Notes under the pieces: generated by a model
The model's database searches: none
What the model was told of the DNA's origin: nothing
Seen by the model: the letters and a program-made list of their open reading frames with translations, nothing else
Translations under genes and position numbers: made by a program
Shown here: positions 36,165 through 47,183 of the stretch, one piece after another
Position numbering within the stretch: the stretch's first letter is position 1
Layout of the letters: every line of letters begins with the position of its first letter
Assembly (NCBI RefSeq): GCF_001543145.1
Contig: NZ_CP014160.1
Location: forward strand, 1,798,001 to 1,862,000
Origin: Aerococcus sanguinicola
GTDB taxonomy: Bacteria > Bacillota > Bacilli > Lactobacillales > Aerococcaceae
Length of the DNA stretch: 64,000 nt
Reading direction: 5' to 3'

Positions 36165-37226
36165 ATGTTAACAGAAAGACAAATGCTGATCTTGCAGGCA
36201 GTGATCGATGCTCACGCGTCCCTTGCTGAGCCAGTGGGGTCCAAGGCCTTAGCCGGTGATCCCCACATTAATGCAAGTTCAGCGACTATCCGTAATGAGA
36301 TGAGTTATTTGGAGAAACTTGGCTTGTTAACGAAGATGCATTCGTCTTCAGGGCGGGTGCCGACTGAGTCAGGCTACCGCTATTATATCAATTATATTTT
36401 GCCCCGTTATGGGGGACTAATTGATCGCGGTCTAAGTCGAGACCAGGCTGAGCGGGTTGAAGAGATTTTTGCTTCGCCCTATACCCAGTTGGCCGACATC
36501 ATTGCTCGGTCAACGGAGGCAATGGCTGAACTGACAAGTTACGTTGCGATTGCTTTGGGCCCCCAAGTGACCCACCATCGCTTAGCTGCCTTTCGGATTG
36601 TTGGCATGACACCACACAAGGCAATGGCGATTCTCATTACTGACCAAGAAGCTGTTGAAAATCAAGTCTTCACGATTCCTGAAGGATTGGACGAAGGGGC
36701 GCTTGACCAACTTGTTCATTTGGTGAATGAAGAGCTAGTGGGACTGCCGCTCTATGAAGTCGTCCTGCGTTTGCGCCAAGACTATATCCACTATTTGGAT
36801 CGTTCAGTCCAACATTTACTTGAGAAAGAGCTACTCATTCAAAGCCTGCTGATGAAATTAAATGAAGAGAGGCTCAATATACAAGGCACGGATAAGTTTT
36901 ATCAAACATTATCGGAAAAAGAAGAGATTGATCAAATCTTAAATCTTAATGCCTTATTGAGCGACCAAGATGTGGTTACCCAGTTAATCGAGGAACCTCA
37001 AACCGGTATTCAGATTCGCATCGGCAAGGAATTAGAAGATAAGCGACTCAAGCATATGAGTTTAATGACTTCAACAATTGGTGAAGAAGATCCTGCTAAT
37101 CAGATTACATTTGCGATTCTCGGTCCAGAAACCATGTCTTATTTGCAGGTTGCTCAGCTTTTTAATGGGATGCGATCTGCCATTCGCAGGTATTTGGACG
37201 AGAGCAATGAATTAAGACAAAATTAA
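36165..37226 (+). CDS. hrcA: Heat-inducible transcription repressor HrcA
   Basis: HrcA represses class I heat-shock genes by binding CIRCE, with GroEL assisting its folding. The 353 residues start with a winged-helix domain (LTERQMLILQAVIDAHASLAEPVGSKAL; ASSATIRNEMSYLEKLGLL), followed by HSSSGRVPTESGYRYYI. The C-terminal dimerisation part holds IRIGKELE and the GPETMSYLQVAQLFNGMR block. AGAGGTG precedes the ATG. It is first in hrcA-grpE-dnaK-(dnaJ), under a perfect promoter and CIRCE. Confidence 0.98.
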   Translation: MLTERQMLILQAVIDAHASLAEPVGSKALAGDPHINASSATIRNEMSYLEKLGLLTKMHSSSGRVPTESGYRYYINYILPRYGGLIDRGLSRDQAERVEEIFASPYTQLADIIARSTEAMAELTSYVAIALGPQVTHHRLAAFRIVGMTPHKAMAILITDQEAVENQVFTIPEGLDEGALDQLVHLVNEELVGLPLYEVVLRLRQDYIHYLDRSVQHLLEKELLIQSLLMKLNEERLNIQGTDKFYQTLSEKEEIDQILNLNALLSDQDVVTQLIEEPQTGIQIRIGKELEDKRLKHMSLMTSTIGEEDPANQITFAILGPETMSYLQVAQLFNGMRSAIRRYLDESNELRQN

Positions 37227-37244
37227 AAAGGAGGCTTTACTCAA

Positions 37245-37814
37245 GTGTCAGATCAGGAAAAAGATTTCGAAACAAAAGAAGAAAAAGAGAAAGTTTCTAA
37301 TGAAGAAGTCGACGAACAAACTGAAACAAATGAAGAAAATATAGAAAAAGAAGAAAGTCAAGCAGATCCGGTGGCTGAATTGGAAGATAAGATCGCGCAA
37401 AAAGATGATCAAATCTTACGTTTATCTGCTGAAATTAAAAATATCCAGCGCCGAAATGCTAATGAAAGACAAGATGCGGCCAAGTACCGGTCACAAAGTT
37501 TGGCCCAAGCTATTCTTCCTTCCCTAGATAATTTGGAACGCGCCTTAGCCATTGAAGCTGATGACGAAGCGTCCAATAATCTGAAGAAGGGGGTTGAGAT
37601 GGTCCACCAAAGCTTGCTTGAAGCCTTGAAGGCAGAAGGGGTTGAGGTAATCGATCCAGTCGGTGAAGCCTTTGACCCGAACTTCCACCAATCCGTTTCT
37701 TCTGTGCCTGCTGAAGAAGGCCAGGAAGCAGAAGAAATTGTTGAAGTTTACCAAAAAGGTTATGTCTTAAAGGACCGCGTCTTAAGACCCGCAATGGTTA
37801 TCATTGCACAATAA
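37245..37814 (+). CDS. grpE: Nucleotide exchange factor GrpE
   Basis: GrpE releases ADP from DnaK. The 189-residue protein has a very acidic, disordered N-terminus of about 60 residues, then the coiled-coil (EDKIAQKDDQILRLSAEIKNIQRR) and the beta-wing domain with LDNLERALA, GVEMVHQSLLEALKAEGVE and the C-terminal GYVLKDRVLRPAMVII signature. It begins with GTG preceded by AAAAAGGAGG and follows hrcA by 18 bases. Confidence 0.98.
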   Translation: MSDQEKDFETKEEKEKVSNEEVDEQTETNEENIEKEESQADPVAELEDKIAQKDDQILRLSAEIKNIQRRNANERQDAAKYRSQSLAQAILPSLDNLERALAIEADDEASNNLKKGVEMVHQSLLEALKAEGVEVIDPVGEAFDPNFHQSVSSVPAEEGQEAEEIVEVYQKGYVLKDRVLRPAMVIIAQ

Positions 37815-37869
37815 AAAAAGACTAATGTTCACGCTACAGAGCGAATAATCGAAGAAAAGGAGATTTTAA

Positions 37870-39696
<1,827 letters not shown>

Positions 39697-39712
39697 TTAA
39701 GTTCGAGTTTAT

Positions 39713-39743
39713 CCCCTGTTCTGCGCCAAGGGCAGGGGGTTTT
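39713..39743 (+). terminator. Hairpin between dnaK and dnaJ
   Basis: CCCCTG (39713-39718) faces CAGGGG (39733-39738), followed by TTTTCTTTT. It is probably a partial terminator, since no clear dnaJ promoter was found. Confidence 0.6.
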
Positions 39744-39788
39744 CTTTTGAAAGTTAACGGATAAGAAGATGAGATAGGAGGGAAGCGC

Positions 39789-40958
39789 GTGGCAACACAA
39801 CGTGATTATTATGATATTCTAGGCGTTTCTAAGGACGCTAGCCAAGCAGAAATAAAAAAAGCTTACCGCAAGCTATCTAAAAAATACCACCCTGATATTA
39901 GCGACGCCTCCGATGCTGAGGAAAAATTTAAAGAAATTACGGAAGCTTATGAAGTCTTGAGTGATGAACAGAAGCGGTCTCAGTATGATCAGTTTGGCCA
40001 TGCCGGGGCTCAAGGTGGCTTTGGCGGCTTCGGTGGTGGCCAAGGTAGCTATCAATCTTATACGGGCTCCGACTTTGAAGATATCTTCTCCCAATTCTTT
40101 GGTGGAGGATCGAGCTTCGGCGGCTTCGGTGGTTTCTCATCTGGCCATGCTCGCAATCCGAATGCGCCTCGCCAAGGGGATGACTTGCAGTACACCATCG
40201 ACTTAAGCTTTAAGGAAGCCGTCTTTGGGGTTGAAAAGACCATTAAGTATAAGCGCGAGGAAGAGTGTCATGTTTGTAATGGTAAGGGGGCTAAGCCTGG
40301 TACGGCAGCCAAACGCTGTCAGCAATGTAACGGGAGCGGGGTTGTCAACCAAACTCGTGACACGCCATTCGGCAGGATGCAGACCCAAACGACTTGCCCT
40401 AACTGTGATGGAGAAGGGGAAGTTATTGAACACAAATGTGATCACTGCCATGGCTCTGGCCGTGAAACCGTTACCCACACCGTTAAGGTTAATATTCCTG
40501 CCGGTGTGGATGATGGCCAAAGCATGCGCCTAGCTGACCAAGGGAACGCTGGTTATAACCGAGGACCTAAAGGCGACCTTTATGTTGTCTTTAGGGTTCA
40601 AGAGAGTGATATCTTTGACCGCCGGGGCGCTGATATTTACTTTGAATACCCCATTAATTTCGCTCAAGCTGCTCTCGGCGATGAGGTAGAAATTCCAACT
40701 GTCCACGGCAAGGTGAAGATGAAGATCCCAGCAGGAACTCAGTCCGGGGATAACTTCCGCTTGCGGGGCAAGGGGGTCGCTAAGATTAATTCCAATTCAA
40801 CCGGTGACCAACATGTCACAGTCAAGGTTGTCACACCGAAAAATCTTAACGACAAACAAAAAGAAGCACTCCGTCAATTTGCTGAGGCTTCAGGTGATAA
40901 TGTGACGGAAGAAGAACAAAATTTCTTTGAAAAATTGAAAAACCGTTTTAAAGATTAA
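39789..40958 (+). CDS. dnaJ: Chaperone protein DnaJ (Hsp40)
   Basis: DnaJ stimulates the DnaK ATPase and hands over substrates. The 389-residue type I protein has the J domain with HPD in KKYHPDIS, a G/F-rich region (about 75-120), and four zinc repeats: [24 protein letters not shown] and CDHCHGSG. The C-terminal substrate-binding domains follow. It starts with GTG after GGAGGGAAGC. It ends the chaperone operon. Confidence 0.98.
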   Translation: MATQRDYYDILGVSKDASQAEIKKAYRKLSKKYHPDISDASDAEEKFKEITEAYEVLSDEQKRSQYDQFGHAGAQGGFGGFGGGQGSYQSYTGSDFEDIFSQFFGGGSSFGGFGGFSSGHARNPNAPRQGDDLQYTIDLSFKEAVFGVEKTIKYKREEECHVCNGKGAKPGTAAKRCQQCNGSGVVNQTRDTPFGRMQTQTTCPNCDGEGEVIEHKCDHCHGSGRETVTHTVKVNIPAGVDDGQSMRLADQGNAGYNRGPKGDLYVVFRVQESDIFDRRGADIYFEYPINFAQAALGDEVEIPTVHGKVKMKIPAGTQSGDNFRLRGKGVAKINSNSTGDQHVTVKVVTPKNLNDKQKEALRQFAEASGDNVTEEEQNFFEKLKNRFKD

Positions 40959-40976
40959 GACTTTAAAGCAGGGAAG

Positions 40977-41027
40977 AAACTACTCGCTAGATTTAGCTCC
41001 ATCGCTAAGTCTGGTGGGTAGTTTTTC
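40977..41027 (+). terminator. Terminator after dnaJ
   Basis: AAACTAC and GTAGTTT close an extended imperfect stem, with inner GCTAGA/TCTGG-type pairing, followed by TTTT. Confidence 0.7.
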
Positions 41028-41092
41028 TTTGTGCTTTCATTTCCAAACTATAGGTTCAGCTTTTTCGATCAAGCCTTAACGAAAATTAATAG

Positions 41093-41121
41093 TTTAAAAG
41101 ATAATAAGGTTGTATTATGAT
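41093..41121 (+). promoter_or_regulatory. Promoter of the ABC importer operon
   Basis: TTTAAA (41093-41098), 17 bases and TATGAT (41116-41121). Confidence 0.55.
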
Positions 41122-41163
41122 AGAGTCAATTACATATGATTAAATTTTAAAGGAGGTCGAGTG

Positions 41164-42189
41164 ATGGCAGAAGAAATTAACGAAGAATCCCTCAGTCAAT
41201 TGACTGAGGACGACCTAAAAGATTTAGAGGCTAGGCCTAAGAGTCAAGCAGAGAAAAATTGGAACCGCCTAGTCTGTTTCTTTCCGGCCCTAGCTTCTTT
41301 GCTTCATTTACTGGAGTACCTGTACCTGCCTAACCATCCCGGCAACACCAATACCTATCTCTATGCCGGCTTTTTAGGGGTTTTTCTGGTCTATTTTTTA
41401 TTGCGAGCCATTTGGGCACAAATCAGTGACCAGCAATTCAGAAGATGGCGGAAGGGGGCGCCTTTCCAAAGTTTAATTTTTATCCTTTTGATGGTCTACG
41501 ACATCTTAACTTTGAAGACCGCGACTTTACTCTTACCTTATTTTCCCTGGGCTGATAAGATTTTTAATGCCATGATTGGGGATGCGTCATTCTTAGTTGA
41601 ATCTGCCCTAGCCTCCATTAGCCTACTCTTTCAAGGTTTTATTATTGGGGCCGTCTTAGGCGTGCTGACGGGTATCTTCTCTGGTTATAACAAAAAAATT
41701 AATTATTGGATTTCTCCCTTTGTGACGGTGATTGGATCGATTCCCACGACTACCTGGATTCCTATTGTCATGGTCCTAGCCGCTTCCTTACAAAAAGGGG
41801 CCATGTTTATTATCGCTTTGGGTGTTTTCTTTGCCTTGCATAATGCCACTTTCTCTGGGGTAAATCAGATCGATAAGGCCTACTATGCAGTGGCTAAAAC
41901 GCTAGGTGCGAGTCAAAGGCAGCTGATTAGCTCAGTTACACTCCCAGCTATGTTGCCAACCGTTTTTTCTGGTTTAGTCCAAGGGATGTCCACGGCCTGT
42001 ACCTCCCTGATTGTCGCGGAGATGATGGGGGTTGAGTCTGGCTTGGGCTTCTACATTACCTGGCAGAAGAATTGGGCCGAATACGATAAGATGTACGCGG
42101 GTATTATTGTCATCTGTCTTTTATTCCTAGCGGTTCATTTTATCCTCAATTGGCTTTCTGATCGCACGTTAAAATGGAAGGAGGATTAG
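41164..42189 (+). CDS. ABC transporter permease (SsuC/TauC-like)
   Basis: This 341-residue inner-membrane permease belongs to the nitrate/sulfonate/bicarbonate (NitT/TauT) group. A charged N-terminal stretch of about 35 residues precedes the first helix. The binding-protein-dependent transport signature is present as AKTLGASQRQLISSVTLPAMLPTVFSGL, the EAA loop that contacts the ATPase, and SIPTTTWIPIVMVLA is another family block. The ATG follows AAAGGAGG. The ATPase gene begins directly after its stop codon, so the genes are coupled. The substrate is unknown. Confidence 0.9.
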   Translation: MAEEINEESLSQLTEDDLKDLEARPKSQAEKNWNRLVCFFPALASLLHLLEYLYLPNHPGNTNTYLYAGFLGVFLVYFLLRAIWAQISDQQFRRWRKGAPFQSLIFILLMVYDILTLKTATLLLPYFPWADKIFNAMIGDASFLVESALASISLLFQGFIIGAVLGVLTGIFSGYNKKINYWISPFVTVIGSIPTTTWIPIVMVLAASLQKGAMFIIALGVFFALHNATFSGVNQIDKAYYAVAKTLGASQRQLISSVTLPAMLPTVFSGLVQGMSTACTSLIVAEMMGVESGLGFYITWQKNWAEYDKMYAGIIVICLLFLAVHFILNWLSDRTLKWKED

Positions 42190-42927
42190 ATGACACAGTT
42201 AAATTTAGAGCATGTTTACAAGGCCTTTCCTAAAACGGAAGGAGGCATCCAAGTCGTCTTAGAAGATATTAATTTCGAAGCTAGCGACCAGGAATTTGTT
42301 TGTATCGTCGGCCCCTCAGGCTGTGGTAAGTCAACCTTACTGAATATGATCGCGGGCTTAACGCCTACAACTAAGGGACGGATCAGCTTGAATGACCAAG
42401 TAGTTGAAGATACAGATCCTAACCGGGGCATGGTCTTTCAAAATCCCACTTTATTTCCTTGGCGAACCGTCGAAGAAAACATTAGATATTCTCAAGACAT
42501 GAAAAAACAAGTGGACCAAACGGAAATCGACCGTATCATTCACTTGATCGGATTGGAGGCTTACAAGCACTATTATCCCCACCAGTTGTCAGGGGGCATG
42601 GCCCAAAGAGTTAGTCTAGCGCGCACCATGATCAACCAGCCGGAAGTCTTTCTCTTAGATGAGCCTCTGGGGGCTTTGGATGCCTTTACTAGAGCTAGTC
42701 TCCAGGATGAATTGATCAGCTTATGGCAGTCCAGTGACAATTTAATGATCATGGTGACCCATGATGTGGAAGAAGCAGTTTATATGGCGACACGTGTGGT
42801 TATTATGCAGCCTCATCCTGGACGCTTCAGCCAGATTGTGGATATTGACCTCGACTACCCTCGTCGCCGAACTAGCCAAGCCTTTATTAATTACCGCAAT
42901 GATATCTTACAAGCTTTAGATTTTTAA
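42190..42927 (+). CDS. ABC transporter ATP-binding protein (NitT/TauT type)
   Basis: This 245-residue ATPase drives the importer encoded by its neighbours. Walker A is GPSGCGKST, the Q-loop VFQNPTLFPWRTV, the signature LSGGMAQRVSLA, Walker B VFLLDEPLGALD and the H-loop MVTHDVEEA. All motifs are intact. ATG immediately follows the permease stop (TAGATG), and GGAGGA inside the permease end is its ribosome binding site. The binding-protein gene follows after 24 bases. Confidence 0.95.
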   Translation: MTQLNLEHVYKAFPKTEGGIQVVLEDINFEASDQEFVCIVGPSGCGKSTLLNMIAGLTPTTKGRISLNDQVVEDTDPNRGMVFQNPTLFPWRTVEENIRYSQDMKKQVDQTEIDRIIHLIGLEAYKHYYPHQLSGGMAQRVSLARTMINQPEVFLLDEPLGALDAFTRASLQDELISLWQSSDNLMIMVTHDVEEAVYMATRVVIMQPHPGRFSQIVDIDLDYPRRRTSQAFINYRNDILQALDF

Positions 42928-42951
42928 GTAGATGGAAAGGAAGAGTTTTCA

Positions 42952-44094
42952 ATGAAACGTTCAATGAAACAATGGTTAACACTGGGCCTATGTGGGCTGG
43001 CCTTAGCTGGCTGTAACACCTCCGTCAACCAGAGCCAATCTGCCAGTCAAGAGGCGAATGGGGAGAGTCAGGCGGCTGACTCACAAGTCCAAACAGGAGG
43101 AGCTGAAGCTGGAGGCGGCACGGAAGCTGTCGCCCTCGAACCGGTTAATGTCGATGATGAAGAGGCTTGGAAACAAGAGCCAGCTTATGGGAAAACCATC
43201 AAAGTGATTAACTCAACAGGTTGCACGGCTCCCGTTAATGTGGCTGAATTGAAAGGCTATTTCGATGAAGAAGGCTTAGATGTTGAAGTGGTGAAGAGCC
43301 AGCAAACAACGATCGATGCTGTGGGCACGGGTCAGGTGGCACTTGGGGCCGGCTTAATTACTCCAACTTTAATTCCGATTATCAATGGCGTGAATGCCCA
43401 ATATTTAGGGCCCATGCATACCGGCTGTAAAGGCCTCTATGTAGCTGCTGATTCTAAAGCGGAATCTTCTGCCGACCTGGCGGATTCTAAGATAGGGATC
43501 CACGGTGGTTTGGGCGAATCCGACCACAATGTTGGTTTGCGTTTCTTCTTAAATTCTGGTGTAGATACTGATTCTATCGACTGGGTCAGTACAGATTCCA
43601 GTGCCTCCCCTCAAGCTATTGCCAATGGGGAATTAGATGGCGCCATCTTCGATGAGAACGTGGCGGATCCTTTTGTTAAGAACGGAACACTCAAAGAGCT
43701 CGATTCCACGACGGACACGCCCGAATTCAAAGATGAAGTGTGCTGTGCCTATTATATTAATAAGGACTTCGCTAGAGAAAATCCAATCACTGCTAAGCGT
43801 CTAGCCCGTGCCTTATACAAGGCTAATGCTTGGGCCGAAGAGGATTCAGATGCCTATATCAACTATCTCTTTGAAGAAGACCTCTTAACAGGTGATGAAG
43901 AAATTTCATATGACTTTATCGATTCGCTAGATTACCATCCGACCCAAGACCAAATGTCTGATACAGTCAAAGAAATCGTCGCGGACTACCAAGAACTCGG
44001 TATTGTCGACCAATCCTTAAATCCCGATGACTTGTACAATCAACTCTATGCACCAGTTGGCTTTGACATTCAAGACTTTGTTGGTCATAATTAA
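42952..44094 (+). CDS. NMT1-like substrate-binding lipoprotein with extra cysteines
   Basis: This 380-residue solute-binding protein has a signal peptide and lipobox LALAG-C21, a Ser/Gln/Gly-rich linker to about residue 70, and an NMT1/SsuA-like domain (KVINSTGCTAPVNVAELKGYFDEEG). Unlike typical sulfonate-binding proteins it carries C91 (STGCTAP), C159 (MHTGCKG) and the pair C264-C265 (EVCCAYY). These may form disulfides or bind a metal or cofactor. It completes a permease-ATPase-binding protein operon. The ligand cannot be named. Confidence 0.88.
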   Translation: MKRSMKQWLTLGLCGLALAGCNTSVNQSQSASQEANGESQAADSQVQTGGAEAGGGTEAVALEPVNVDDEEAWKQEPAYGKTIKVINSTGCTAPVNVAELKGYFDEEGLDVEVVKSQQTTIDAVGTGQVALGAGLITPTLIPIINGVNAQYLGPMHTGCKGLYVAADSKAESSADLADSKIGIHGGLGESDHNVGLRFFLNSGVDTDSIDWVSTDSSASPQAIANGELDGAIFDENVADPFVKNGTLKELDSTTDTPEFKDEVCCAYYINKDFARENPITAKRLARALYKANAWAEEDSDAYINYLFEEDLLTGDEEISYDFIDSLDYHPTQDQMSDTVKEIVADYQELGIVDQSLNPDDLYNQLYAPVGFDIQDFVGHN

Positions 44095-44123
44095 GCTGCG
44101 TTAAGCCTAGAGTAAAAATATTT

Positions 44124-44200
44124 TAGCTTCGGACCCTCAAAAAGCTTGGACGAGTTAAAAACTTGCTAAGCCATTTCTAAGCGGGCCGAAGCTTTCTTAT
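44124..44200 (+). terminator. Terminator after the ABC importer operon
   Basis: AGCTTCGGACC faces GGGCCGAAGCT across a large loop, followed by TTCTTATTTT. Confidence 0.65.
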
Positions 44201-44234
44201 TTTATACAAAACATCGAAGAAGTAAAGACAAAGC

Positions 44235-44264
44235 TTGCCTAATCCTATCTCTTTACATTAAAAT
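44235..44264 (+). promoter_or_regulatory. Promoter of lepA
   Basis: TTGCCT (44235-44240), 18 bases and TAAAAT (44259-44264). Confidence 0.6.
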
Positions 44265-44313
44265 AGAGAATAGATCATTAACGAACAATGCTTATAAGGA
44301 TGTGAATATTTAG

Positions 44314-46152
44314 GTGTCAAATCAATTAGATATCCAAAAGTTAAAAGAAAGGCAAGAGCGGATTCGAAACTTCTCAATCGTGGCCCATATTGACCACGGC
44401 AAGTCGACCTTGGCTGACCGTATTCTCCAGCAGACGGGGACTGTTTCCGACCGTGAAATGCACGACCAGCTCCTCGACTCCATGGACCTAGAACAGGAGC
44501 GGGGCATTACCATTAAATTAAATGCGGTGGAGTTAGAATACCAGGCCAATGATGGGGAGACATATATCTTCCACCTGATTGATACGCCAGGACACGTCGA
44601 TTTCTCCTATGAGGTTTCACGGAGTCTAGCAGCTTGTGAAGGGGCTATCCTGGTGGTTGATGCAGCCCAAGGGATTGAGGCGCAGACCTTGGCCAATGTC
44701 TATCTGGCCTTAGAGAATGACTTGGAATTATTGCCTGTGATTAATAAAATTGACCTACCAGCTGCCGATCCAGAGCGGGTCCGCACAGAAATCGAAGATG
44801 TGATCGGGCTGGATGCTAGTGAAGCAGTCTTGGCCAGTGCCAAGGCAGGAATTGGGATTCCAGAAATTCTTGAACAGATCGTCCATGATATCCCAGCCCC
44901 GCAAGGCGACTTGGAGGGACCTGTTCAAGCTTTAATCTTTGACTCAGTTTATGATGCCTATAAAGGCGTTATTTTAAGTATCCGCGTCCAAAATGGGATT
45001 ATCCAAAAGGGCGATACCATCCAACTGATGAGCAATGGTAAAGAATTCGATGTGACGGAACTAGGGATTATGTCCCCTCAACCGATTCCAAGAGATTATT
45101 TAATGGCCGGCGATGTGGGTTACCTAGCCGCCAGCATCAAGACCATCCAAGATACCCAGGTGGGGGACACAGTTACTTTGGCTTCTAATCCAGCTTCTGA
45201 ACCCTTACCAGGCTACCGGGAGATGCAACCCATGGTGTATTGTGGACTCTATCCTGTCGATTCTTCGGAATATGTTGACTTGCGGGAAGCACTAGAGAAA
45301 CTTCACTTAAACGACGCCTCCCTGGAGTTTGAAGCAGAAAGTTCGACCGCGCTCGGTTTTGGTTACCGGTGTGGCTTCCTCGGCCTCCTGCATATGGATG
45401 TTACCCAGGAGCGTTTAGAACGCGACTTTGGCCTGGACTTGATTATGACGGCACCCTCCGTTATCTACCAGGCCTATAAGACGGATGGCGAGGTCGTTCA
45501 AGTGTCCAATCCATCGGAAATGCCAGATAATACGGAAGTGGACCATGTTGAAGAACCCTATGTCCGGGCTGAAATTATGGTTCCTCAATCCTTCGTTGGC
45601 GCAGTCATGGAACTCTGCCAGCGCAAGCGGGGTGAATTTGTGACCATGAACTATCTTGATGATATCCGGGTTACGGTGATCTATGACATGCCCCTAGCCG
45701 AAGTCATCTATGACTTCTTCGATAAATTAAAATCGAATACCAAGGGCTATGCTTCCCTTGACTATGAAATTACAGGCTACCGGCCAAGTCAATTGGTTAA
45801 ATTAGACGTCCTCTTAAACGGCGAAGTGGTCGATGCGCTTTCGATTATTGTCCACAAAGACTTTGCCTATGAGCGTGGTCGCCAGCTCGTCAGCAAGTTG
45901 AAAGAAGTTATTCCGCGTCAACAATTTGAAATTCCCATCCAAGCCGCCATTGGCAACAAGATCATTTCGCGGACCAATATCAAGGCCCTCCGCAAGAACG
46001 TGCTCTCGAAATGCTATGGTGGGGATGTTTCTCGGAAACGCAAACTGCTGGAAAAACAAAAGGAAGGGAAGAAGCGCATGAAGGCCATTGGTTCAGTGGA
46101 AGTGCCACAAGAAGCCTTCCTTGCCATTCTCAATATGGATGACGATGCCTAA
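44314..46152 (+). CDS. lepA: Elongation factor 4 (LepA)
   Basis: LepA is a ribosome-associated GTPase linked to back-translocation or initiation. The 612-residue protein has G1 [17 protein letters not shown] and NKIDLP, the EF-G-like domains, and the LepA-specific C-terminus ending [20 protein letters not shown]. It starts at a GTG with a modest AAGGA upstream. It forms a single-gene unit ended by a GAGGCTGGGA-type terminator. Confidence 0.98.
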   Translation: MSNQLDIQKLKERQERIRNFSIVAHIDHGKSTLADRILQQTGTVSDREMHDQLLDSMDLEQERGITIKLNAVELEYQANDGETYIFHLIDTPGHVDFSYEVSRSLAACEGAILVVDAAQGIEAQTLANVYLALENDLELLPVINKIDLPAADPERVRTEIEDVIGLDASEAVLASAKAGIGIPEILEQIVHDIPAPQGDLEGPVQALIFDSVYDAYKGVILSIRVQNGIIQKGDTIQLMSNGKEFDVTELGIMSPQPIPRDYLMAGDVGYLAASIKTIQDTQVGDTVTLASNPASEPLPGYREMQPMVYCGLYPVDSSEYVDLREALEKLHLNDASLEFEAESSTALGFGYRCGFLGLLHMDVTQERLERDFGLDLIMTAPSVIYQAYKTDGEVVQVSNPSEMPDNTEVDHVEEPYVRAEIMVPQSFVGAVMELCQRKRGEFVTMNYLDDIRVTVIYDMPLAEVIYDFFDKLKSNTKGYASLDYEITGYRPSQLVKLDVLLNGEVVDALSIIVHKDFAYERGRQLVSKLKEVIPRQQFEIPIQAAIGNKIISRTNIKALRKNVLSKCYGGDVSRKRKLLEKQKEGKKRMKAIGSVEVPQEAFLAILNMDDDA

Positions 46153-46166
46153 GTCTTGTCGACTTG

Positions 46167-46197
46167 GAGGCTGGGACAAAAGTTCCGGCCTCTTTTT
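46167..46197 (+). terminator. Terminator after lepA (GAGGCTGGGA type)
   Basis: GAGGCTGGGA (46167-46176) pairs with TTCCGGCCTC (46183-46192), followed by TTTTT. It shares its core with the terminator after plsC. Confidence 0.88.
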
Positions 46198-46227
46198 AAA
46201 AAGCGAACATTTTTCAAAAACGTGTTC

Positions 46228-46378
46228 CAAAAGTCAGGCCTGACATCCACTTCACGAACTATGTCCAATCGTTTACCAACGATTTCCCATAGTTCGTGGA
46301 CAGTTGCTATAGCTGTTCGAAGCGCAGCGAGTTACAGATATAGTATGCGTTAGCTGGTTCAGGCCTGATCGACTTTTG
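46228..46378. repeat. Nested palindromic intergenic element
   Basis: The ~300-base gap between lepA and the next gene holds no credible coding region. The outer arms CAAAAGTCAGGCCTGA (46228-46243) and TCAGGCCTGA-TCG-ACTTTTG (46359-46378) are inverted copies. Inside lie CACGAACTATG (46253-46263) with CATAGTTCGTG (46288-46298), and ATCGTT (46268-46273) with AACGAT (46278-46283). GAAC...GTTC flanks at 46205-46227. This looks like a dispersed non-coding palindrome; copy number cannot be judged here. Confidence 0.6.
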
Positions 46379-46397
46379 TCACACTCTCTTTGTTAAT

Positions 46398-46426
46398 TTT
46401 ATGTCAAATTTCTCCTGTGTTAGAAT
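46398..46426 (+). promoter_or_regulatory. Extended -10 promoter of the MBL hydrolase gene
   Basis: TAGAAT (46421-46426) preceded by TGT, with weak TTTATG at 46398-46403. Confidence 0.5.
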
Positions 46427-46455
46427 AAGCTAAAAGATAGAAAAGAGGTTGTCAT

Positions 46456-47097
46456 ATGCAAATCAAAACGTTAACAGTTGGGGCACTCCAGGCAAATTGT
46501 TATATCATCAACCAGGAAGACTCGACCAAGGCCCTTTTATTAGACCCGGGAGCTGAGCCTGATCGGATTATCGCTTATTTAGAAGATCAAGGCTTAGAAG
46601 TAGAAGCCATCTTACTCACCCATGGCCACTGTGACCATATTGGGGCTTTGGAGGCCATTAGAGACTATAGCCAGGCGTCTGTCTATATCCATCCTGCTGA
46701 CCAGGACTACTTGCTTTCTCCTGAGAAGAACTTATCAGGTCTCGGTTTTGCTTCCCAAGTCCTGACCTGCCGGCCAGCTGAAGAGACTTATCAAGAAGGC
46801 AAGACCTACCATTTAGCGGACTTTAGCTTTGAAGTCTTCCATACCCCAGGCCATACGCCGGGCGGGGTCTCCCTTTATTTTGAAGAAGAGGGCGTCCTTT
46901 TCTCTGGAGATACCCTCTTTCGTCATTCTATTGGTCGGACAGACTTAATCGGTGGGGATACAGCAACTATTCTTAAAAGCATCATCCAAAAACTCTTCGC
47001 CCTCCCCGAAAATACACGGGTATTCCCAGGTCATATGGGGGAGACAACAATTGCTGAAGAAAAAAATCATAATCCCTTTTTCCAACTACCCAATTAA
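46456..47097 (+). CDS. Metallo-beta-lactamase-fold hydrolase, glyoxalase II-like (YqgX family)
   Basis: This 213-residue protein has the two-metal site H56-x-H58-x-D60-H61 (LTHGHCDHIG), FHTPGHTPGG with the next histidine, and FSGDTLF with the bridging aspartate. It is shorter than classical glyoxalase II and lacks its C-terminal domain, as in YqgX/YcbL-type enzymes. A role in hydrolysing thioesters such as S-lactoyl thiols is inferred. AAAAGAGG precedes the ATG. It stands alone. Confidence 0.88.
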   Translation: MQIKTLTVGALQANCYIINQEDSTKALLLDPGAEPDRIIAYLEDQGLEVEAILLTHGHCDHIGALEAIRDYSQASVYIHPADQDYLLSPEKNLSGLGFASQVLTCRPAEETYQEGKTYHLADFSFEVFHTPGHTPGGVSLYFEEEGVLFSGDTLFRHSIGRTDLIGGDTATILKSIIQKLFALPENTRVFPGHMGETTIAEEKNHNPFFQLPN

Positions 47098-47107
47098 GAG
47101 ATTTTAC

Positions 47108-47136
47108 TTACAATTTAGCCTGGGCTAGGTTATAAT
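47108..47136 (+). promoter_or_regulatory. Promoter of phoU
   Basis: TTACAA (47108-47113), 17 bases and TATAAT (47131-47136). Confidence 0.75.
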
Positions 47137-47183
47137 TAAATTAGAAAATAATGCTTAATATTACAACCTGGAGGGATTATACA

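Noticed and set aside
46156-46353. 65-codon ORF downstream of lepA
   Set aside because: It runs through the terminator and palindromic element and has no ribosome binding site.
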